Positions 52,440-61,469 of a stretch of 64,000 bases of DNA are shown here, piece after piece. Numbering within the stretch: position 1 is the stretch's first letter; every line of letters starts with the position of its first letter. The stretch is from UBA1845 sp002338715 (GTDB taxonomy: Bacteria; Planctomycetota; Phycisphaerae; UBA1845): positions 78,974 through 142,973 of the forward strand of contig DAORAL010000008.1 in the NCBI GenBank assembly GCA_035344155.1. Direction: 5' to 3'. The notes beneath the pieces are model-generated. The model saw only the letters and a list, made by a program, of their open reading frames with translations, was not told the DNA's origin and searched no databases. Position numbers and translations under genes: made by a program.

Positions 52440-53196
52440 CACAGTTAAAGCTGGTGATGCGATCAAGAAGCTGTTTGCCGACAACAAACAGTCGATAGCG
52501 CACTTCGGGCAGACCGTGAACCAGGTCTTTGAGGCCTTCACATTCTGTGCCGTTATCAAGTGGTACGAACAACAGGGATGGAAAGTTGAGATCGTCAACC
52601 CAATCGATACCAAGACCAAGAAAACCTGCACCTTGGTTAAACTGAAGTTCAGTACGCGTGGGCGGCCGTCGTCATATTCGTACGCGCGCTGTTCAAAGGA
52701 TGGACAACCAACCATTGAAGTCCGCCACCAACTACGCGTTTCAACGCACCATTACAGAGGCGGCTATCCTCTCGCGAACATCTGTCTCGATGTTGCGATC
52801 GTGCAGGTTAATGATGGCGACCTCGATTTTTTTGGAACAGACGACGCTCTGCCGAACAGTCAGCTATTATCATTTGGTGAGGCGAAGCACATGTCAGCGT
52901 ATGCCGAGCTCGTGGCAAGCTTCATCGGGATGGTGCATGAGCTGCAACCGCTGCGGTTGAAATGTATACGCCGAGGCAAGTGGTCGCAAGGGCACGTTGC
53001 TCCGTTTCTCTATGTCAGCGGTCACCTGTACTCAACAGCGAAGGGCATTTACGCCACCATTCGGCGGCGGAAGTACGACATAGACGTCTACTGCGACACG
53101 GTTGAACTCGCTCAAGGTTTCAAATTGCCAAAGCACAATCCTCCAGCGATGGTGAAAACGCCAGTGACAACAACATCAGGCGGAGGAGGTAACTAA
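52423..53196 (+). CDS. Unrecognised protein, candidate PD-(D/E)XK nuclease
   Basis: 257 residues from ATG 52423. The spacing of the restriction-endonuclease fold is present: Glu37 in a helix VFEAFTFCAVIKWYEQQGW, Asp123 in NICLDVAIVQV, and Glu153-x-Lys155 in SFGEAKHMSAY, followed by a helix. That is E…D…ExK in the correct order, as in PD-(D/E)XK nucleases. The C-terminal tail (TTSGGGGN) is flexible. It lies 2 bases before hsdR, so the second nuclease is translated with the restriction subunit. Family assignment is by motif only and should be held lightly. Confidence 0.68.
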   Translation: MTKWIDTVKAGDAIKKLFADNKQSIAHFGQTVNQVFEAFTFCAVIKWYEQQGWKVEIVNPIDTKTKKTCTLVKLKFSTRGRPSSYSYARCSKDGQPTIEVRHQLRVSTHHYRGGYPLANICLDVAIVQVNDGDLDFFGTDDALPNSQLLSFGEAKHMSAYAELVASFIGMVHELQPLRLKCIRRGKWSQGHVAPFLYVSGHLYSTAKGIYATIRRRKYDIDVYCDTVELAQGFKLPKHNPPAMVKTPVTTTSGGGGN

Positions 53197-53198
53197 GC

Positions 53199-56100
53199 AT
53201 GGACACTCCATCCTTCAAAGAAGACCACATCTCGCAGGTTCCGGCGTTACAACTGCTCCAGAAGCTTGGGTACGTCTATCTCACTCAAGAGGAGACCTTC
53301 CGGAGGCGCGGCGGGCGACTGGCCAGCGTGCTGCTAGAGCGCGTGCTGGCTGAGCAATTGCGGAAGATCAACGTCATCCGTTTCAAGGGGCGCGAGCATC
53401 CCTTCAGCGAGGGAAACATCCTGGCGGCCGTGCAAGCTCTCAAGGACGTGGCAGACGACGGCCTGGTGCAGACGAATGAGAAAGTGTACGACCTAATGAC
53501 TCTGGGCCGGGCAATGCAACAAACAATCGACGGCGACACCAAGAGCTTTCAATTGAACTATGTCGATTGGAAACACCCGGAAAACAATGTTTATCACGTG
53601 GTAGAGGAGTTCGCAGTCGAACGGAGCGGGAGCCACGAAACGCGACGGCCAGATGTGGTGCTATTTGTTAACGGCATTCCCCTGGTGGTGATTGAGTGCA
53701 AGCGGCCGGACCTGAAAGACCCAATCGGGCAGGCGGTGAGCCAGCAAATCCGCAATCAACAGCAAAACCAGATTCCGCGGTTATTTCACTATGCCCAGCT
53801 TCTGTTGGCGGTGTCGAAGAATGAGGCGAAATACGCCACGGTCGGCACACCTCCGAAATTCTGGGCCGGGTGGAAGGAAAAAGTTGACGACGATACGGCC
53901 GTCGCTTGCGTTGTCGGTCAGCCGTTGGGTGATGAGCAGAAGGAGCAGCTGTTCCGCGAACGGTTCCATTACGTGCGTGAATACTTCGAGGCATTGGAGC
54001 GAGACGGCCGGGATGTGACGGAACAGGACCGCATGTTGTACGCGCTCTGCCGGCATGAGCGGCTATTGGAGTTGACGTATCGGTTTATGTTATTCGATGC
54101 AGGTGAGCGAAAAGTCGCCCGGTATCAGCAATACTTCTGCGTGAACAAGATCATGGATCGGATACGTCGCACACAGCAGGACGGTAGCCGCAAGGGGGGC
54201 GTGGTATGGCACACTCAGGGCAGTGGAAAAAGCTTGACGATGGTCATGCTTGCCGAGGCGATCGCGCTGGAAAGTGGGATTGAAAATTACAAGATCATCC
54301 TGGTGACTGATCGAGTTGATCTCGACGATCAGATTTACAGAACATTCCATCACTGCGGGACCGTGCCCGTCCAGGCGAGAACCGGCAAGCACCTAGCGGA
54401 ATTGTTGCGAGACAAAAAAGCAAGGATCATCACGACAGTCATCGACAAATTCGAATTGGCGGTGAGTAAAGCGGGCGTCCGGGATGACAACCCGGATATC
54501 TTCGTCCTCGTCGATGAGGGGCATCGGAGCCAGACGGGCAAGTTTGGGCAATTCGGCACGTTACACACCAACATGCGGAAAGCTCTGACCAACGCGTGCT
54601 TCATCGCATTTACGGGCACGCCCCTTCTAAAGAACGAGCGCAACACGATTTCGACTTTTGGCGGTCTGATTGACACCTACACGATCGAACAAGCAGTCCA
54701 AGACAAGGCCGTAGTTCCGCTGCTGTACGAAGGTCGACATGTGGAGCAGAAGGTGGACACCGAGTCGGTGGATGCATGGTTCGACCGGATCACCGAGAAC
54801 TTGACGCGTGAACAAAAGGCGGACCTGAAGCGGAAGTACGCCTCGACGGACCAACTCAACAAAGCTCAGCAGAAGGTCATGCGGATTGCGTGGGACGTGG
54901 GCGAGCATTTTCGAGACAACTGGCAGGGTACGCCGTACAAAGCGCAACTGGTTTCGCAGGACAAGGCGACGGCACTCCTCTATAAGAAGTTCCTCGACGA
55001 TTTCGGATTGGTCAGCAGCGAGGTCCTAATCTCTGGCCCAGACGATCGCGAGGGGGAAGACGATGTACATGAGGAATCCGCTGATGAAGTGAAGGCGTTC
55101 TGGAAAAAGATGATGGCCAAATACTCCAGCGAGAAGGAGTACAACCGGCAGATCATCAGCAGTTTTAAGAATGCCGACCAGCCGGAAATTATTATCGTGG
55201 TGGACAAGCTGCTGACGGGATTTGATGCGCCTCGAAACACGGTGCTGTATCTGACGCGCCGACTTAAAGGACATACCTTGCTTCAGTCAATCGCGCGGGT
55301 AAATCGGCTCTATGATGGCAAGGATTTCGGGTACATCATCGACTATCGGGGCGTACTCCAAAACCTCGACGAGGCGCTAGACATTTACGGCCAGCTCTCC
55401 GAATTCGACCAAGATGGTCTAAACGACCTTTGCACCGCGCTAGCGGACGTTGATACTGAGGTTCAGAAATTGCCGCAGCGGCACTCGGACCTATGGGAGC
55501 TATTCAAGGCGATCCGCAATCGAAGGGATGAGGAAGCCTACGAATTGCTGCTTGCGGATGAGGAATTGCGCGAAAAGTTTTATGAGCGGCTCAGTGCCTT
55601 CTCGCGAACTCTCGCGATTGCATTCTCGTCGTCCGCCTTCCTGCAAGCCGAAACTGAGGCCAAGTTGGAGAAGTACAAGAACGATCTGCGGTTCTTCATG
55701 AAGCTGCGGATGTCGGTTCGCAAGCGATACGCTGAAGTGGTGAATTTCAAGGAATACGAGACCCGTATTCAGAAGCTGGTTGACCAACATGTCGGAACCG
55801 GTGAGGTAGAGAAGATCACTGAGCTGGTGAACATCTTCGATTCCGATGCTTTCGCCAAGGAAGTTGAGAAGCTCGGCAGCGCAGCGTCAAAAGCCGACAC
55901 GATCGCGTATCGCACTAAACGGACAATCCATGACCGTATGCAGGAGGATCCGGCGTTCTACCGCCGGTTTTCGGAAATGCTCGAAGATGCCATTCGTGCA
56001 TTTAGAGAGCAGCGGCTTTCAGATGCGCAATACTTGCGCAAGGTCACGGAGATCGCAGAGAAGATCAAGAACCGCACCGGTGACGACATTCCCGAGTCGC

Positions 56101-56405
56101 TCGCGCATCATGATGTAGCCAAAGCGTTTTTCGGAGTGCTTCAGGACGTCTTGACAGTGTACGCGGTGGACGGATTCGAGGCTCGCTCGGTCAGCGCCTC
56201 GGCGAGTCTGTCCATTGACGAAATCATCCAACGAAACCGTATCGTCAACTGGACGAACAACACCGACGTGCAAAATCGCATGATGAGCGCGATCGAGGAC
56301 TATCTGTTCGACCTGAAAGAACAGCACGGGATTGACCTGACGTTCGAAGACATCGACCGCATCCTTGAAATGGTGCTTGACATCGCCAGAACACGATATG
56401 CATGA
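53199..56405 (+). CDS. hsdR: Type I restriction subunit HsdR
   Basis: 1068 residues from ATG 53199. The N-terminal nuclease has PDVVLFVNGIPLVVIECKRP with the E-x-K metal site. The superfamily 2 motor has Walker A HTQGSGKSLT and the DEGHRSQ box, then FTGTPLL and a later LLTGFDAP…RVNRLYDGK. The C-terminal region is long and helical (coiled-coil near EAKLEKYKNDLRFFMKLR). HsdR pulls in DNA after recognition by HsdS and cuts at a distance. The 3' end overlaps the metallopeptidase start. Confidence 0.97.
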   Translation: MDTPSFKEDHISQVPALQLLQKLGYVYLTQEETFRRRGGRLASVLLERVLAEQLRKINVIRFKGREHPFSEGNILAAVQALKDVADDGLVQTNEKVYDLMTLGRAMQQTIDGDTKSFQLNYVDWKHPENNVYHVVEEFAVERSGSHETRRPDVVLFVNGIPLVVIECKRPDLKDPIGQAVSQQIRNQQQNQIPRLFHYAQLLLAVSKNEAKYATVGTPPKFWAGWKEKVDDDTAVACVVGQPLGDEQKEQLFRERFHYVREYFEALERDGRDVTEQDRMLYALCRHERLLELTYRFMLFDAGERKVARYQQYFCVNKIMDRIRRTQQDGSRKGGVVWHTQGSGKSLTMVMLAEAIALESGIENYKIILVTDRVDLDDQIYRTFHHCGTVPVQARTGKHLAELLRDKKARIITTVIDKFELAVSKAGVRDDNPDIFVLVDEGHRSQTGKFGQFGTLHTNMRKALTNACFIAFTGTPLLKNERNTISTFGGLIDTYTIEQAVQDKAVVPLLYEGRHVEQKVDTESVDAWFDRITENLTREQKADLKRKYASTDQLNKAQQKVMRIAWDVGEHFRDNWQGTPYKAQLVSQDKATALLYKKFLDDFGLVSSEVLISGPDDREGEDDVHEESADEVKAFWKKMMAKYSSEKEYNRQIISSFKNADQPEIIIVVDKLLTGFDAPRNTVLYLTRRLKGHTLLQSIARVNRLYDGKDFGYIIDYRGVLQNLDEALDIYGQLSEFDQDGLNDLCTALADVDTEVQKLPQRHSDLWELFKAIRNRRDEEAYELLLADEELREKFYERLSAFSRTLAIAFSSSAFLQAETEAKLEKYKNDLRFFMKLRMSVRKRYAEVVNFKEYETRIQKLVDQHVGTGEVEKITELVNIFDSDAFAKEVEKLGSAASKADTIAYRTKRTIHDRMQEDPAFYRRFSEMLEDAIRAFREQRLSDAQYLRKVTEIAEKIKNRTGDDIPESLAHHDVAKAFFGVLQDVLTVYAVDGFEARSVSASASLSIDEIIQRNRIVNWTNNTDVQNRMMSAIEDYLFDLKEQHGIDLTFEDIDRILEMVLDIARTRYA

Positions 56406-57126
56406 TTCTTCCTCACAGATTGTTTTTGTGGAACAATTTGGCGAGCACATCCCTGTCTCGCTTGAGTTCAAAGATCGGGAACGGTTATCGATTTCGGTTC
56501 ATCCGGATGGCTCCGTAACTGCCCGGGCACCGTTAAGTCGAACACTTGGTGAGGTTTTGGCTCACCTGAATCGACGGCGCGCATGGATTGCAAAGCAACG
56601 TCGCCACTTCATGAAGTATCAGCCGCTACCGAGCGGGAAGCGGCACGTGTCAGGCGAAACCCATCTGTATCTCGGTCGCCAATACCGACTACGCGTAAGT
56701 CTGGGAGAACGTGCGCCGGTACGCCTCGTAGGTCGGTACTTCGAGGTTCAGGTACCGTCTTCAAAACAGCCCCAAGTAATTGCCGCCGCGATGGGGCAGT
56801 GGTATCAGTCGCACGCGGAGTCTATTTTTGAAGGGCGCATGCAGCGGTGCATGAAGTCGGCCTTGGCACTACGACTCCAGATGGATGTCAAACTGAGGGT
56901 CAGGATAATGGCACGGCGCTGGGGAAGTTGCTCAAAGGCAGGCATGATCACCCTAAACACCGATCTCGTGAAGGCCCCCATTCATTGCATTGACTACGTG
57001 ATCATGCACGAACTCTGTCATTTGCGCGTCCATGATCACAGTCCGGCATTTTTCAGATTGCTCGGTCGATGCATGCCGGATTGGAGGTTGAGGAAGGAAC
57101 GCCTGGATACCTTTGTTGTGCGATAG
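56398..57126 (+). CDS. YgjP-type zinc metallopeptidase (DUF45)
   Basis: 242 residues if ATG 56398 is used, overlapping hsdR by eight bases. An ATG at 56365 is also in frame. The zinc site is HELCHLRVHDHSPAFF: HExxH plus a third His in HDHS. Other family parts are RRWGSCSKAG, VPSSKQPQVIAAAMGQWY and the N-terminal VRAPLS-like lead. This family commonly stands behind hsdR in type I operons, but its contribution to restriction is not known. Confidence 0.9.
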   Translation: MHDSSSQIVFVEQFGEHIPVSLEFKDRERLSISVHPDGSVTARAPLSRTLGEVLAHLNRRRAWIAKQRRHFMKYQPLPSGKRHVSGETHLYLGRQYRLRVSLGERAPVRLVGRYFEVQVPSSKQPQVIAAAMGQWYQSHAESIFEGRMQRCMKSALALRLQMDVKLRVRIMARRWGSCSKAGMITLNTDLVKAPIHCIDYVIMHELCHLRVHDHSPAFFRLLGRCMPDWRLRKERLDTFVVR

Positions 57127-57366
57127 ACGATGGATGCTGTCCTACAGGCGAATCGTGCAGCAGAGGCTTGCCATCATGGGCGCGACTGCATCCGTTCGGG
57201 ATCCGTCTCCAGTAGCTGCTGGTGCCGATAAGGGGACTTATGTTGCGTTTTTCGACCCCCTTGAGTCGGGGTACGGCGCGTCCGAAGGGCGCGCGACCTG
57301 GAACCCTGAACCTGCGTCGATTCGACCTCATCGGTCGTCCATGATCGAATTTTTACCGCCAACCCG

Positions 57367-57395
57367 TTGACACGCGGGATTCCGAACATTAACCT
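57367..57395 (+). promoter_or_regulatory. Putative sigma-70-type promoter of the phage-like module
   Basis: TTGACA at 57367-57372 matches the -35 consensus exactly. The spacer is 17 bases. TAACCT at 57390-57395 is an acceptable -10 element. It points toward the genes from 57.4 kb rightwards and is the best promoter-like match I noticed in the window. Confidence 0.5.
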
Positions 57396-57424
57396 AACAA
57401 AAGATCGGCTGAAGGTGTCAGTCG

Positions 57425-57553
57425 ATGCCAGCCCGGGTGCTCGACGAGGCCACGGAATTGCCGCCCAAGGATGGGCGCCGTCGGGTTCGAAGCGGCTCGC
57501 GCGGGTATGTCCCGCAGCGCCGCAGGTGGGGATTCTGCATCTTTGACGTCTGA
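57425..57553 (+). CDS. 42-residue basic peptide, uncertain
   Basis: ATG 57425 to TGA 57551-57553, 30 bases behind the promoter-like site and with GAAGGTG upstream. The peptide runs PARVLDEATELPPKDGRRRV and ends in WGFCIFDV, with many Arg. It may be a real small DNA-binding or leader peptide, or it may be chance coding. Weak composition means it should be treated as tentative. Confidence 0.3.
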   Translation: MPARVLDEATELPPKDGRRRVRSGSRGYVPQRRRWGFCIFDV

Positions 57554-57635
57554 TCGTTGCGTTCGGCGCAGCTTGCGCTGTGCGCGCATTCTACGTCACC
57601 CCCACCGTCTGGCAGCCTTTCATGGAGGGAACCCG

Positions 57636-58007
57636 ATGCGCGGTCTGGCTACCCGTCCGGGCTCACGCAGCCCACCCGCCACCGATGTCACCATTCAGAT
57701 GCTCAAAAACAGCGAACAGCGTCTCCTCGAGATGGTCCGGCGCGTGGGCTACGGCTCACTGGGAAACATCCCGGTGCGCAACGGCGAACTGCAACTCGGT
57801 GCCAAAGTTCACACGCGCCGCCGCCATCGGTTGGGCAAGTCCAACGGCGAGGGCGCGAGCCGTCTTGCCGAGGGCGATTACAAGCTCAAGCGGCAGCATC
57901 GCGAGTTGATCAGCCGGATCCGACAGATCAGCGAAGGCTCGATCACCATCGATGTGCAGGATGGTCTGCCCATGAGCCTGATCGTCGACGCGCTGGTGGG
58001 CGATTGA
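57636..58007 (+). CDS. Hypothetical protein of the phage-like module
   Basis: 123 residues from ATG 57636, behind GGAGGGAA. The upstream open frame (from 57471) is not convincing. Charged, partly helical protein with DVTIQMLKNSEQRLLEMVRR and HRRHRLGKSNGEGASR-like basic patches, ending in GSITIDVQDGLPMSLIVDAL. No family recognised. It leads the sigma-like gene on the same strand. Confidence 0.6.
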   Translation: MRGLATRPGSRSPPATDVTIQMLKNSEQRLLEMVRRVGYGSLGNIPVRNGELQLGAKVHTRRRHRLGKSNGEGASRLAEGDYKLKRQHRELISRIRQISEGSITIDVQDGLPMSLIVDALVGD

Positions 58008-58205
58008 CCCTATTCGCAATTCAAACGCAGTAGAAATCATAAGAAGAAGACTCGCCAACAAACTGGCCGCGAGCGCGGAGGTCGTTGGGTGTCGCCGAAC
58101 GCGGCGAACGCTCAATGACTCCCGTTTCGCGGCCAGCGCCATTCACTGCGCGCAGATCTCGGCTGACACCCCGTGGCCCCTGCCTCTCGGTCCCGGGAGG
58201 TCCTA

Positions 58206-58802
58206 GTGGACACAAACCAAAGCAACAATCCGCAGTCAATCATCTCCAATTCATTCACCATCACCCTCATTCGCATCAAGTCGCTTCAACTCTGTCGCCG
58301 GTCCGGCTTCTGCAATTCGGACTGCGACGATCTGCGGCAAGAGATGCGCCTGTACCTCATTGAGAAGGCGCATCGGTTTGACCCGCAAAGGGGAAACATC
58401 GAAGCCTTTGTCACCAACGCCCTAAACACGTGGGTAGCGATGCAAATCCGTTACCGCAATCGCGATAAGCGCCGGGAGTCTTACAGGGCTGTTTCGCTGG
58501 AGCGCACACCAGTTGAATGCGACGGTCACGTCACCTCGCTTGGCAAGGTCCTGCTGGAAGAGGACGGCGGGCGTCACACCCAAACCTATCCGGCCTCGCC
58601 TGTCGAACTCTTCGAGCTGCGCGGCGCTATCGATCAAGCGATAGGAACTCTCACATCGAACGACCAAGCGATCTTGGCCCATGTTTCTGAGCATGGCGTG
58701 GCCAGCGCCGCACGAACTTTCGGGGTGTCACGCCGCCAGGTGGACAATGCGATGGAGCGCATACGGGATCGCTTCACGGCCGTCGGCCTCGGCTGCGACT
58801 GA
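58206..58802 (+). CDS. Sigma-70-like factor of the mobile element
   Basis: 198 residues from GTG 58206, six bases behind GGGAGG. Region 2 is visible in CDDLRQEMRLYLIEKAHRFD and VTNALNTWVAMQIRYRNRDK. Region 4 is visible in LTSNDQAILAHVSEHGVASA, ARTFGVSRRQVDNAMERIRD, an HTH. Between them a Gly/His-rich linker. Sigma-like proteins of this kind occur on phages and integrative elements and switch on late genes. A role in transcription of the downstream recombination module is likely but not shown. Confidence 0.78.
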   Translation: MDTNQSNNPQSIISNSFTITLIRIKSLQLCRRSGFCNSDCDDLRQEMRLYLIEKAHRFDPQRGNIEAFVTNALNTWVAMQIRYRNRDKRRESYRAVSLERTPVECDGHVTSLGKVLLEEDGGRHTQTYPASPVELFELRGAIDQAIGTLTSNDQAILAHVSEHGVASAARTFGVSRRQVDNAMERIRDRFTAVGLGCD

Positions 58803-58840
58803 CCGAGCAACATCTCCACCCGCGGCATAGGTAACCAGAG

Positions 58841-58896
58841 AGCGGGGAATTCCCGCTGCCCCTCGGAGGCCGGCACCGCGCCAGCCTCCGAGGGGC
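58841..58896 (+). promoter_or_regulatory. Two adjacent hairpins before the nuclease gene
   Basis: AGCGGG/CCCGCT (58841-58857) with an AATT centre is followed at once by a 13-bp perfect stem, GCCCCTCGGAGGC (58858-58870) and GCCTCCGAGGGGC (58884-58896), loop 13 bases. No T run follows. They may stall transcription, protect mRNA ends or be a protein-binding site. Confidence 0.6.
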
Positions 58897-58942
58897 CCAC
58901 TGGGGAAACAAGCACACCACACCGACGGTGGAAGCGAGCACC

Positions 58943-59752
58943 ATGGATCAGACCATCGACCTGAACATCCTTGAATGTGAACCCGCTGACGAATACCACG
59001 CCAGGTCCAAGGAGAATCTCTCCAGTCACCAATTGCTGGACTTCATCAAGTGCCCCCTGCTGTATCGCAGGAAGGCGCTTGGACTGATCGACGATCGAGA
59101 CTCCACGGCTTACATGGTTGGGCGTGCCGCACATGTGCGCATCCTCGAAGGCCGAGAGGTTCTCAAAACTCGGTTTGCAATTGGCGGGCCGATCAATCCA
59201 CGCACCAATAAGCCATTCGGTGCCAACACCAAAGCATTCACTGAATGGTCTGCCGCCCAGGGCAAGCCGGTGTTGTCGCATGAACAGGTCGACCTGATCG
59301 AGCAAATGGCCCGCGGCGTTTCCCTGAACAACGAGGCCGTCGACCTGCTCTTGTATGGCCGGGCCGAAGGTGTCGTGCGGGCGGTCTACTGCGGTATGCC
59401 GTGCCAGATTCGCATCGACTGGGTGCATCCGCACCGCGGCATCGTGGACTTTAAAACCTGCGACGATCTCACCTGGTTCGAGTCGGACGCGCGGCGATTC
59501 GGTTATCACCGGCAGATGGCTTTTTACCGAACCATTCTCGCTCAGGTTCTCGACGCTCTGCTGGTCCCCGTCCACCTCATCGCCATCGAAAAGAAAGAAC
59601 CATACAGATGCGGCGTGTGGCGCATCAGCGATGACACCCTCGCCATCGCCCAACGCGACAACGAAGCCGCGATCCGCCAGTTGAAGGACTGCCAGTTTCG
59701 AGACTACTGGCCCACGGGTTACGAGGAAATGCGCGTGCTTAATGTCGCCTAA
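58943..59752 (+). CDS. PD-(D/E)XK exonuclease, RecE/exonuclease VIII-like
   Basis: 269 residues from ATG 58943. Nuclease motifs: SSHQLLDFIKCPLLYRRKAL at the start, MVGRAAHVRILEG (the conserved G-x-x-x-H), IRIDWVHPHRGIVDFKTCDD with the catalytic D…DxK, and YHRQMAFYR (the Q-x-x-x-Y of the lambda-exo/RecE group). These enzymes chew one DNA strand so that an annealing protein can recombine the ends. The Sak4-like ATPase downstream is a fitting partner. Confidence 0.88.
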   Translation: MDQTIDLNILECEPADEYHARSKENLSSHQLLDFIKCPLLYRRKALGLIDDRDSTAYMVGRAAHVRILEGREVLKTRFAIGGPINPRTNKPFGANTKAFTEWSAAQGKPVLSHEQVDLIEQMARGVSLNNEAVDLLLYGRAEGVVRAVYCGMPCQIRIDWVHPHRGIVDFKTCDDLTWFESDARRFGYHRQMAFYRTILAQVLDALLVPVHLIAIEKKEPYRCGVWRISDDTLAIAQRDNEAAIRQLKDCQFRDYWPTGYEEMRVLNVA

Positions 59753-59957
59753 GCACTTCCCGCGCTCGAGCGATTTGTGGCAAGTCTTTCCCCCGAGACT
59801 GCCACACGCTCGGGCGCTTCTTGGCAGGCCTTCTGAAGGTGCATTTTGCTCGAAAGCGTCTCGGCACGTGAGGCCGACTCCCAACCCGTCATTGCACTTA
59901 GACCCGCACCTAGGGGATCAACAAAATGTACGCAACGCCCAAAAACGGAGGACACGC

Positions 59958-60737
59958 ATGCCACTGATGGACTCGCTGATCACCACAACCACGCCCGCGC
60001 CGCCGAAGATGATCGTCTACGGCCAACCGGGTGTCGGCAAGACAACCTTCGCGGCGTCGGCCGATGCTGTTTTGATTGACTGCGAGAACGGAGCCGGAGC
60101 GGTGCCCGGCCTGAAGCGCACGCCGTATCTGCAAACCTGGCCGCAAATGCGCGAGTGGCTGGTCGAGATCGCCACGGCTCCACCGGACGACGCTTCCGGC
60201 ATCGCTGTCGACACCATCGACTGGATGATCCAGCGGATCATCGAGCACGTCGTCCTCGATCTCGACGGCAAGTCGGCGGGCAACATCACCAACACGCTCG
60301 GCACAGCGCATGGCGGTTACTTCAAAGCCCGCGAAATCGCCCAGAACATCGTCTACCGTGATCTGTTGCCACTACTTAATGCAGTCACCGACAACGGCAT
60401 GGCGGTCATCCTTCTGGCCCATGCTGCCAACACCAAGATGACCGCTCCTGAGGGGTTTGACCTGCGACTCGCCGCGCCCGACCTGCCGCAATGGATCGCG
60501 CCGCCGTTTATCGAATGGGCCGACGCGGTGCTCTACGCGTCGCGCGATGGCGACGAACGTAAGCTACTGACCCAGGGCACCAACGTGATTCTGGCGAAGA
60601 ACCGTTACGACCTGCCGGCCGAACTTCCCCTCTCGTGGCCTGCGTTGATGCAAGCCCTCACGCACGATCCCGATCCGGTCGCCCCAACCAACCTGCGTTT
60701 CGTTCCTGACCCATCCGCCAACAATGAGGAGAGCTGA
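59958..60737 (+). CDS. Sak4-like RecA-fold phage ATPase
   Basis: 259 residues from ATG 59958, with GGAGGA nine bases upstream. The frame further upstream (from 59742) overlaps the nuclease end and is ignored. Walker A is VYGQPGVGKTTFA, Walker B-like VDTIDWM and VILLAHA appear later, and DFGNALE-style polymer signs are weak. The AAA_24/Sak4 group are single-strand annealing or recombination ATPases in phages. It sits between the RecE-like nuclease and DUF669, the usual order in such modules. Confidence 0.85.
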   Translation: MPLMDSLITTTTPAPPKMIVYGQPGVGKTTFAASADAVLIDCENGAGAVPGLKRTPYLQTWPQMREWLVEIATAPPDDASGIAVDTIDWMIQRIIEHVVLDLDGKSAGNITNTLGTAHGGYFKAREIAQNIVYRDLLPLLNAVTDNGMAVILLAHAANTKMTAPEGFDLRLAAPDLPQWIAPPFIEWADAVLYASRDGDERKLLTQGTNVILAKNRYDLPAELPLSWPALMQALTHDPDPVAPTNLRFVPDPSANNEES

Positions 60738-60740
60738 TCC

Positions 60741-61205
60741 ATGGCAAACCTAAATGGTTTTAATGCGCACGAAGTCGAACCGAACGCTTCGTTTGAGGCC
60801 ATCCCGGCAGGAAAGTACTTGGCGGCCATCACTGAGTCGGAGATGAAGGCCACGAAAAACGGCAGCGGCAGCTATCTGCAATTGACGCTTACGATTCTCG
60901 AGGGCGAGCACAAGGGTCGCATCCTGTGGGCGCGGTTGAACCTCAACAATTCCAACACGACCACAGTTAAAATCGCGCGGGCGGAGTTGTCGGCCGTCTG
61001 CCATGCGACCGGCGTGATGCAGCCCAAGGACAGCGTCGAACTGCACAACATTCCGCTGCTTATTACCGTCAAGCTCAAGAAGCGCGAAGACACTGGCGAG
61101 TTGGTCAATGAAGTCAAAGGCTACGCCCGTAAGGACGCTGCCAGTGCCAACGGACAGCGCCCGCAAGCCCCGGTGACCGACAACACCCCGCCCTGGAAAC
61201 GTTAA
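60741..61205 (+). CDS. DUF669 protein, probable single-strand-binding partner
   Basis: 154 residues from ATG 60741, 3 bases behind the ATPase stop. DUF669 pattern: IPAGKYLAAITESEMKATKNGSGSYLQLTLTIL…GEHKGRILWARLNL in separate blocks, IARAELSAVCHATG and VTVKLKKRED. The C-terminus is acidic-poor but ends in a typical Pro/Arg tail (NTPPWKR). DUF669 proteins are found in phage recombination modules, often where an OB-fold ssDNA-binding protein would be expected. Confidence 0.85.
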   Translation: MANLNGFNAHEVEPNASFEAIPAGKYLAAITESEMKATKNGSGSYLQLTLTILEGEHKGRILWARLNLNNSNTTTVKIARAELSAVCHATGVMQPKDSVELHNIPLLITVKLKKREDTGELVNEVKGYARKDAASANGQRPQAPVTDNTPPWKR

Positions 61206-61220
61206 CCCACGGAGGTGCCA

Positions 61221-61463
61221 ATGGCCTCAAGCGATTTGGTTTTGATTCTCGCGTGTGTCTGGGCGCTCAGCGCGACCCTCGGATACCGCGCCACCCGTTG
61301 GTCCATTCGGGAGATGGACAATCGATGGACGCACACCGACCGCGTCTTTGCGATCGTCTTCGCGCTGATCTTCGGGCCGGTGATGCCGCTGATCGCTGTC
61401 ATGGTTGTCTTGTTCTGGAAGCTGGAACGTTCCAACTGGGGCAAGCAGGAAGCGAAGTGGTGA
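61221..61463 (+). CDS. Small membrane protein
   Basis: 80 residues from ATG 61221, six bases behind GGAGG. Two hydrophobic segments (SDLVLILACVWALSATLGY and AIVFALIFGPVMPLIAVMVVLFW) flank a charged middle. No family. Small two-helix membrane proteins occur often in phage-like regions. Seven bases separate it from rusA. Confidence 0.6.
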   Translation: MASSDLVLILACVWALSATLGYRATRWSIREMDNRWTHTDRVFAIVFALIFGPVMPLIAVMVVLFWKLERSNWGKQEAKW

Positions 61464-61469
61464 ACTGCG

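Larger units (their letters stand above)
57127..57635. other. Junction between the defence operon and the phage-like module
   Basis: 509 bases. The first part holds no plausible gene. A sigma-70-like promoter is visible at 57367-57395 and a short ORF at 57425-57553 (listed separately). GC content rises toward the right, and several CGCGCG-type strings occur. Confidence 0.45.

Noticed and set aside
58634..59884. 416-codon frame on the minus strand
   Set aside because: Opposite the sigma-like and RecE-like genes, both with clear motifs. No family signature in the antisense product.
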